From Neelides folsomi (Eukaryota > Arthropoda > Collembola > Neelipleona > Neelidae), in assembly GCA_034687125.1 (NCBI GenBank), contig JAQGBZ010000597.1, positions 1 through 28,139 of the forward strand: a stretch of 28,139 bases of DNA, in the 5' to 3' direction. The notes beneath the pieces are model-generated. The model had not been told where the DNA came from. It was given only the letters and a program-made list of their open reading frames with translations, and did no database searches. A program made the translations under genes and the position numbers. This document shows, piece by piece, positions 22,486-28,139 of the stretch (the stretch's first letter is position 1; every line of letters starts with the position of its first letter).

Positions 22486-22799
22486 TCATGGAGCAATGCA
22501 AGCACACGTTATTGGCATTGGAAATTGTACGCATACGCCTTTTGTCATCGAAAGTGATAAACACATTGATTGACAAGTACTTGGGTTGCAAGTCGAAGTT
22601 ATGCAGCGGAAGAAATAATATTTACCAAAGGCATAATAATCTTGCTCTAAAAATATAAAAATTATAATTGTTTCAAGGATTTTTAAAGGATTTTCATTTA
22701 ATTTGAAAAATATCAAATACTAAAATCAGCTGCTCCAGCTTTGGAAACTTCAGACCCAACCATCAAAATCACAAGTAATGAAAAAACTATCAATTTCAT
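22486..22799 (-). CDS. secreted defensin-like cysteine-rich peptide
   Basis: Minus-strand exons 22799-22721 and 22646-22486 join in phase 1 to give 79 residues. Exon 1 is a signal peptide (MKLIVFSLLVILMVGSEVSK) with cleavage likely around residues 18-24. The mature peptide carries seven Cys spaced C-x4-C-x4-C-x3-C-x9-C-x8-C-x-C. The core C...CxxxC...C...CxC is the cysteine-stabilised alpha-beta pattern of invertebrate defensins, with one additional N-terminal Cys. The end is TCACIAP-stop. The likely role is an antimicrobial or immune effector peptide secreted by gut or fat-body tissue. A structurally similar channel-acting or protease-inhibitor peptide cannot be excluded from cysteine spacing alone. 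The paralogous relic beside it shows local duplication. Confidence 0.75.
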
Positions 22800-23179
22800 T
22801 TTAAAAATAAATTCGACTGGAATTGTTAAAATCCTGGAACCAATTTGTTGATAAACAAATTTGTGATTATCGAACTTATTTTATGAAAAATTCAAAATTC
22901 AAAAATATTCAAAAAAAGAAATATGCAATTAAATGGTAAATTTTAGCTACCCAACGGATCGTACTTAAATTAACTTGATTTCATAGTTTAACAAAACAAA
23001 TTTTAACCAACTGTTTAAACATTTTAAAAATTGAAATTATGTAATAATATTTATAATTATAATATACAAACTGTTTATTCAATATCTTTATAAGAATTAA
23101 TAATATAAGTACTCATTCAGTCTTTTCTTTATATGATATTCAAATATGAATATCTTATATTCGAAAGCATATTAAAAAT
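22800..23179. other. AT-rich intergenic sequence
   Basis: This holds the presumed promoter of the minus-strand defensin-like gene. I see no coding sequence or distinct motif. Confidence 0.4.
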
Positions 23180-23500
23180 CAAATTTACATTTTTGTTACC
23201 ACTTTTGATTATTTGTTTAGCTATTGACGTGGGACAATATTGAATTGAATTTAAAAGTTTTATTGACTTTACAAGATATTCTTTATTATATTTTGTAATT
23301 CCCATTCCCGAGAAACGCATATACCATATTTGTTTGTTAAGTATTCGCTGTCAACAGCATTTAAGTACACTGTAATGATTCATTATTAATGATAAAAATC
23401 GTGTACATCTTTTGCATTACATTCGGAGAAAAGGGTTTCTGCAAAATGAACGATCATTGGAATGCATATGTAGAAATGAGTTATCGGCTTATCGGTTTAT
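23180..23500 (-). pseudogene. possible degraded coding relic, unknown family
   Basis: Minus-strand translation gives protein-like pieces that share one frame: THFYICIPMIVHFAETLFSE with AKDVHDFYH after it (about 23489-23403), then three stops, then VYLNAVDSEYLTNKYGICV with SREWELQN after it (to about 23284). A further piece is one frame away (YLVKSIKLLNSIQYC). The composition (Trp, His, Cys, Asp) is unlike random AT-rich sequence. The stops sit in a near-palindromic TAATGAATCATTA stretch, which could be an insertion or a very short intron. I cannot name a family. It may be a broken gene or part of a transposon. Confidence 0.3.
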
Positions 23501-23650
23501 AAAGTAATGTAAATTTAATTTGAAAACATTCTAATTAGAGTTATTAATTAGGGGCAATTACGATCGTTTTTATTACCAAATGCAAACCGCTTTAACTAAT
23601 TAACTAAAGACTAATTACTTTTAGTCGTAAATGATCAATTAATCCATTTC

Positions 23651-23658
23651 TATAAATT
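23651..23658 (+). promoter_or_regulatory. possible TATA box of the first C1A gene
   Basis: TATAAATT lies 54 nt before the ATG at 23705, which leaves a short leader. The downstream paralogue has a TATAAAAA at a comparable distance, and this positional agreement is the only support. Confidence 0.35.
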
Positions 23659-23704
23659 ATATGAAAATCGGTTGAAAATGTTCAATTTCGATAAAACCAT
23701 TAAA

Positions 23705-25361
23705 ATGAACTTTTTAATCATTTTGGGATTTCTTCAAATCTCTAATGGATTTAATACTTATTTCCAATTGAGAGGAGAAAGCGCATGGAAAGAATTCAAA
23801 GCAAGTTTTTAAGAGAGAAAAATCGAATACATATCATATCGTATATTCGTATATCAATATTTATAAAACTAAACAATTCTCAATTATTGTAATTTTAGAG
23901 TACTTTTGGAAAAGGTTACGAAAATCACGAACACGAACTCCAAAAGAAAAATGTTTTTATGAAAAATCTTATAGAAATCGAAAATTTTAATTCCGAAAAT
24001 CATTCTTATAAAAAAGGTTAATTGAATTAATTAAACAATTCCTATTATGTGTATTAGTTGACTGTCAAACTTGGTTGATAATAATAAAAATAAAATGACA
24101 TATACAATTCTAATTTACATTTAAAATCTTTGTAGGAATCAATGAATTTTCTGATATGACTTATGAAGAATCAATTAAATTCCTTGGAATTAGAGATTTA
24201 AAACCAATGGCCCGAAATGAATCACCATTTATTTCCAACACTAAAATTTCACCAAACGTGCCAAAAGAAATTGATTGGAGAAAAAACAATGGAAAAAATT
24301 ATGTTACGCCAGTGAGAACTCAAGGCTCATGCACGGCGTCTTGGGCAATTTCAGCCGTATGTTGTAGATTATATATTTATATCAACATTTAAATATGTAA
24401 AATTTATTATCCATTTATTAATCTTTTATCACGCAATTTGTTAAATGTTGATTATATACCTAGTTGGAAACTCTCGAGTCTCAATATTTTATTAAAGGAA
24501 CTGTTACCGAATTAACTCCTTTGAGTGTCCAACAGCTTATTGAGTAAAATATTATACAATTCCATAATTGCAATTATATTGAAAAATAAAGAAAAACTAT
24601 AATATTTAAAATTATACAAATAATATATATTTATCTAATTTTTTTAATTCAAAAGTTGCGAGCGAAGAAATTGTAAAGGGGGTTTAGTTGTCGACGCTTA
24701 TCTTTATGTATTTGCTAATGGAACTGTTCCAGATGCAAGTTATCCGTACAAAAGCACTGATGGAAAAGCAAACGATTGCACCGCTGATACAAAAAAATCA
24801 GTTGGGAAAATTAAACATATGAAAATGTTGACAAATGAAGCTGAAGTTATTGAAGCTCTTGCAACCATTGGTCCAGTAATTTTACAAACATTACTTACAA
24901 AACTACAATAATTAAATATAAATTTTTTGAATTTTTAATCGATTTTTAAATTAAGGTTTCAGTTTATAGCTGTTTGCCCCAATCATTAATGGCATACAAA
25001 TCTGGAATCTATGATGATCCTGCATGCAATCCTTATGAAGATAATTCTTATTGTCAGATTTTTCAACCTATGACTGTTGTTGGGTAAAATTACAATTATT
25101 TTATTTACTATAGTAATAAAATGATCATTTTAAAATGTGTATACCATATAGTTAATAGTTAATACACTTTCAGAAAATTCTTTATAAGTTTATTATCATT
25201 AAATTTTGATGAATTGAAGGTATGGAACAGAAAAAGATGTAGATTTTTGGATAGTCAAAAATTGTTGGGGAACTGGATGGGGAGAAGAAGGATATGCTCG
25301 TATTGCAAGGAAAGATGATCGTTGTAGCATTGCTTTCTTTGCAACTTATCCATTAGTTTAA
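23705..25361 (+). CDS. C1A (cathepsin L/Der p 1-like) pseudo-peptidase, copy 1
   Basis: Seven exons, 23705-23800, 23899-24016, 24136-24356, 24464-24543, 24656-24875, 24956-25083 and 25220-25361, join in matching phases (0, 1, 0, 2, 0, 2) to give 334 residues. A signal peptide ([15 protein letters not shown]) is followed by an I29 prodomain (AWKEFK...[17 protein letters not shown]) and the mature domain from about [19 protein letters not shown]. The catalytic Cys position (canonical CGSCWAF) reads CTASWAI, giving Ser140. The catalytic His position (canonical NHAV before VVGYG) reads FQPMT, giving Gln282. The active-site Asn302 (WIVKNCWG), the oxyanion Gln134 and disulfide Cys residues ([14 protein letters not shown]) remain. 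The frame is fully open. Intron 1 has a GC donor (GCAAGT). The protein should fold and be secreted but not act as a cysteine peptidase. It could be a decoy, inhibitor or binding protein. Confidence 0.88.
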
Positions 25362-26178
25362 TTTATAAACTAAATGAAATGAATAAATTATTTCAATTAT
25401 TTAATATTTAATAAATTGATACATTCTGTATTCGACAATCATAAACATTAAAATGTTTCATGTTTATTTCAAAATTATCAGCATTGAATAGAATTTTTTC
25501 TACATAAATGATCATACGATAATAAATGCATAAGATTTCTATATCATATACTCTAAACCTATGAAAAAAACATTTGCGTAAAGCAGCAAATTTGTAGAAC
25601 AAAACCATTTTATTATATATGAGATAAATATCAAAACTTTATAATCCTCAATAGTCGATATTTGTAATTATTCTTAACAATAGAAAATATTAATTAAGTT
25701 AACTGCTATTTGTCAAAATTGATTTATTAAGTTTATTTACAAGCAATAACAAGCAATAAGAACAAAATTATAATTTGCAACATATTTTGTTTATCATAAT
25801 ATTATTAATGAATGTTATTTATTATCCCATTAATTTGCATATTATCTGAATTTCGTAATTAATTCAATCATTGGATATAAAATAATTAAGAATTATAGTA
25901 GTTTGTGATATTAAATTTTCAAAACGGATTATTATCGTACCGACATTTTGCAACTCCATATGTAATTGTTAATTGCTTAAAACAGATTTACGCATGTTTA
26001 TTAGGAAATTAAAAATTAATTATGCACAAAAATTTATGAGTTACTCACTAAAACCTGAGGTATTTAAAAGTTCATACGAGTTATTAAATTAATTAAAGCC
26101 ATAATTTGAACATCAATCAATTAAATTGACATTTCTGTATTTGCATAATTGGCAATTTATTACTCATTGCTTAATTAA
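25362..26178. other. intergenic region between the two C1A paralogues
   Basis: It begins with the 3' end of copy 1 (AATAAA at 25382). The rest is AT-rich. A minus-strand 66-codon open frame at 25408-25608 has no supporting feature and I do not call it. Confidence 0.45.
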
Positions 26179-26183
26179 TTATC

Positions 26184-26191
26184 TTATAAAA
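26184..26191 (+). promoter_or_regulatory. possible TATA box of the second C1A gene
   Basis: A TATAAAAA-type word in the context ATCTTATAAAAACGG lies about 60 nt before the ATG at 26250, similar in position to the element before the first paralogue. Confidence 0.4.
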
Positions 26192-26249
26192 ACGGTTAAT
26201 AAATGAAAAGTTGAACCATTTCCAATAAGCAACGTATAGCCATCTCAAA

Positions 26250-27676
26250 ATGAAAGTTATAATAATATTGGCCATTTTGGTCCAATTCAACCAAGGATTT
26301 CAATTTAAATCTAAAGACGATGATGTTTGGAATGAATTCAAAGCAAGTTATTGAATTAATTTAATGAAATTGTTAATTAATTATTTTACTATTATTTCGA
26401 TTTATTCTTTATAGGTCCAATACCAAAAAACATACAGAAATGAATTGCATGAATCTCAAAAGAAAACCATTTTCATTAATAATCTTAGAATGATTGAAGA
26501 ATTTAATTCTCAAAAGCATTCATATGAACAAGGTACTTTTTATTTAAATTAATAAAAATAAACAATGTTAAAACATTAGATTTTCTTTTATTAATTGCAA
26601 AATTATATTTAGGAATTAACGAATTTACTGATATGAGCTACGAAGAAACAATGGACTTTCTTGGTATCGGTGGCGGAATTATGCCAATTAGAAAAACTTT
26701 AAAATCATCAAATTTCACGCTTCCCAAGGACACTCCGAAATCTCTTGATTGGAGAGATTTCAATGGTGAAAATTACGTTACTCGTGTAAGAAAACAAGGG
26801 AGGTGCAGTTCATGGTGGGCAATTTCTGCAGTAAGTGAAAAATAAAAAAAAAATTATTTAATATAAAATGAACCTTATTAAATTAATGTTTCTAATTTTA
26901 TTAATTTATTATATTTTAGGTTGGAACACTCGAATCTCTTTTTTACATTAAAGGAAAAGTTGACGAACTTACAGAATTAAGCGTCCAAGAAGTCATTGAG
27001 TATAAAAACCTAAAATAATAAATATTATGATATAATTATTATGTAATAGATATATAATTAAATGACAATTTTTAAGTTGTGGGAGAAAATCTTGTCGTGG
27101 TGGTTTGGTCGATGATGCTTTTCTTTATATTTTGGAAAATGGAATTGTGCCAGAGAAAAATTATCGTTACCATGAAAAAGCTCATAAATGTAATGTTAAT
27201 CATAAGAAATCTGTTGGAAGAATCAGAGGAATGGAAATTGTAATGACTGAAAATGAAGTTATTAATGCTCTTGTCAAAATTGGACCGGTAAATAAAATAG
27301 TCAATAGCCTAATTATTGATTTATATTTTCTTTTTATCATTTTAGGTTTCAGTTTATACATGTTTACCACGGACATTTGTAAAATATCAGAAAGGAATTT
27401 ACAATGACCCTTCGTGCAATCCTTCGCCTGATGCTGCGTTTTGTCAAAATTTCCAAGCAATGAATCTTGTTGGGTAAATATTTGAGGTAGGTTTTTATTG
27501 AATTGTCAATTTTGATGTTATTTTGTGTATGAAGCTACGGGACTGAAGACGGTGTTGACTATTGGATCGTTAAAAATTCTTGGGGTCGTTGGTGGGGAGA
27601 AAAGGGATACATTCGAATTGCAAGAGCAAATGAACGTTGTTGGATTTCATTTTATGCAAGATATCCAATCCTTTAG
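26250..27676 (+). CDS. C1A (cathepsin L/Der p 1-like) pseudo-peptidase, copy 2
   Basis: Seven exons, 26250-26342, 26415-26532, 26613-26830, 26920-26999, 27077-27287, 27346-27473 and 27535-27676, give 329 residues. Exons 2, 4, 6 and 7 have exactly the lengths of those in copy 1 (118, 80, 128, 142 nt), and all phases match. Signal peptide [17 protein letters not shown]29 prodomain ([15 protein letters not shown]); mature domain from about [20 protein letters not shown]. The catalytic Cys position reads CSSWWAIS, so it is Trp138. The catalytic His position reads FQAMN before LVGYGTE, so it is Gln277. Asn297 (WIVKNSWG) remains. A bulky Trp in the active site rules out nucleophilic catalysis and would partly fill the cleft. 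Intron 1 again starts with GC (GCAAGT). The frame is intact and an AATAAA lies at 27703. Like copy 1, it is a secreted protein with a peptidase fold and no expected peptidase activity. Confidence 0.88.
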
Positions 27677-28139
27677 TTTAAGATGCATTAAAAATTCTTG
27701 AAAATAAAAATATTTATTTTAGCCTCATAATGGCTAACATTCGGAATCTCTGCACATTATTGGGCGCAGTGGTGACCCATGGTTTTTTTCCAGAACCATG
27801 TAATATAAATAAATATATATCTGAACTTAATCAAAGTCATTTCTGTTGTATTTTAAATCATAAAAATATCTGAGAATAAAATATACAAAAATTATAATAG
27901 AGCGTTGGAGCGTTCTTGGCGCTTCATGGATCGTTTTTGTGCTTCATGGAACGATTATTTTACAGGATAGGGAAATCTTAGACATCTTAGTCAATAGGAC
28001 ATTGTAATTTAGGTAATCAACTGAAATTGTGGGCAATAGAAAATAATATTACATTAAAAGAATGGCAACTACAAGTTACCACACAGCACACACCAAATTA
28101 GCACACAATCACACATACAAGCTAGCACACAACCACACA
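27677..28139. other. non-coding flank with short repeats
   Basis: A palindrome-like CATGGTT...AACCATG lies near 27777-27801. Two copies of an imperfect ~21-bp unit containing GCTTCATGGA lie at 27911-27951. From about 28075 the sequence becomes rich in ACACA words, with a repeated TAGCACACAA.CACACA unit at about 28099 and 28122 that may continue past the window. No gene is seen. Confidence 0.5.

Noticed and set aside
25408..25608. A 66-codon minus-strand frame between the C1A genes
   Set aside because: It has no motif, no splice partners and no composition bias beyond its AT content.
1..28139. CRISPR arrays, tRNA or rRNA genes, bacterial operon signals
   Set aside because: I saw no regularly spaced repeats, no cloverleaf candidates and no Shine-Dalgarno-led gene strings; the window is spliced eukaryotic DNA.

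Overview
The window looks like nuclear DNA of an arthropod with a compact, very AT-rich genome. The support is short GT-AG introns (roughly 45-210 nt), spliced secreted proteins, divergent ionotropic receptor (IR) and gustatory-receptor-like (Gr) chemoreceptor genes, a CRAL-TRIO lipid-binding protein and Der p 1/cathepsin L-type (C1A) peptidases with an I29 pro-domain. A springtail or a mite is plausible, but the sequence alone does not settle which. Most genes here are multi-exon, so I rebuilt them by matching splice sites and codon phases. A phase-consistent model with no internal stop is the main evidence for each.

Layout. 849-1978 (+): a Gr-like seven-helix receptor with a frameshift before its last helices. 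2779-3549 (+): a small secreted protein of unknown family in four exons. 5511-6613 (+): a secreted CAP/SCP protein with a Pro/Thr/Lys/Asn linker. 6777-8851 (-): a decayed multi-exon gene whose introns still splice in phase but whose large exon carries several stops and frameshifts. 9069-10461 (+): a four-helix membrane protein with a Tyr/Pro-rich tail and an apparent frameshift near its C-terminus. 11351-13498 and 15234-17345 (+): two IR-type genes, the first broken by two compensating frameshifts, the second an intact single exon of 703 codons. 19312-20619 (+): a secreted CRAL-TRIO protein in six exons. 21330-21888 (+): a secreted NlpC/P60 peptidase of bacterial type with one intron. 22486-22799 (-): a two-exon, cysteine-rich defensin-like peptide, with a relic duplicate of its signal exon at 22194-22272. 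23705-25361 and 26250-27676 (+): two tandem C1A peptidase paralogues with matching seven-exon structures and the same GC-AG first intron.

The strongest result is that both C1A paralogues have lost the catalytic cysteine (Ser in one, Trp in the other) and the catalytic histidine (Gln in both). They keep the prodomain, the active-site Asn, disulfide cysteines and open reading frames. They look like expressed pseudo-peptidases, not pseudogenes. Together with the apparently transferred NlpC/P60 enzyme and the defensin-like peptide, they form a 6-kb run of small secreted proteins that could act in gut or immune defence; that joint role is inference.

Six genes (small secreted protein, CAP, CRAL-TRIO, NlpC, both C1A) run through 2-7 exons without a lesion, and the 703-codon IR is also clean. 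The frameshifts in the Gr, IR1 and minus-strand genes are therefore more likely real decay than general assembly error.
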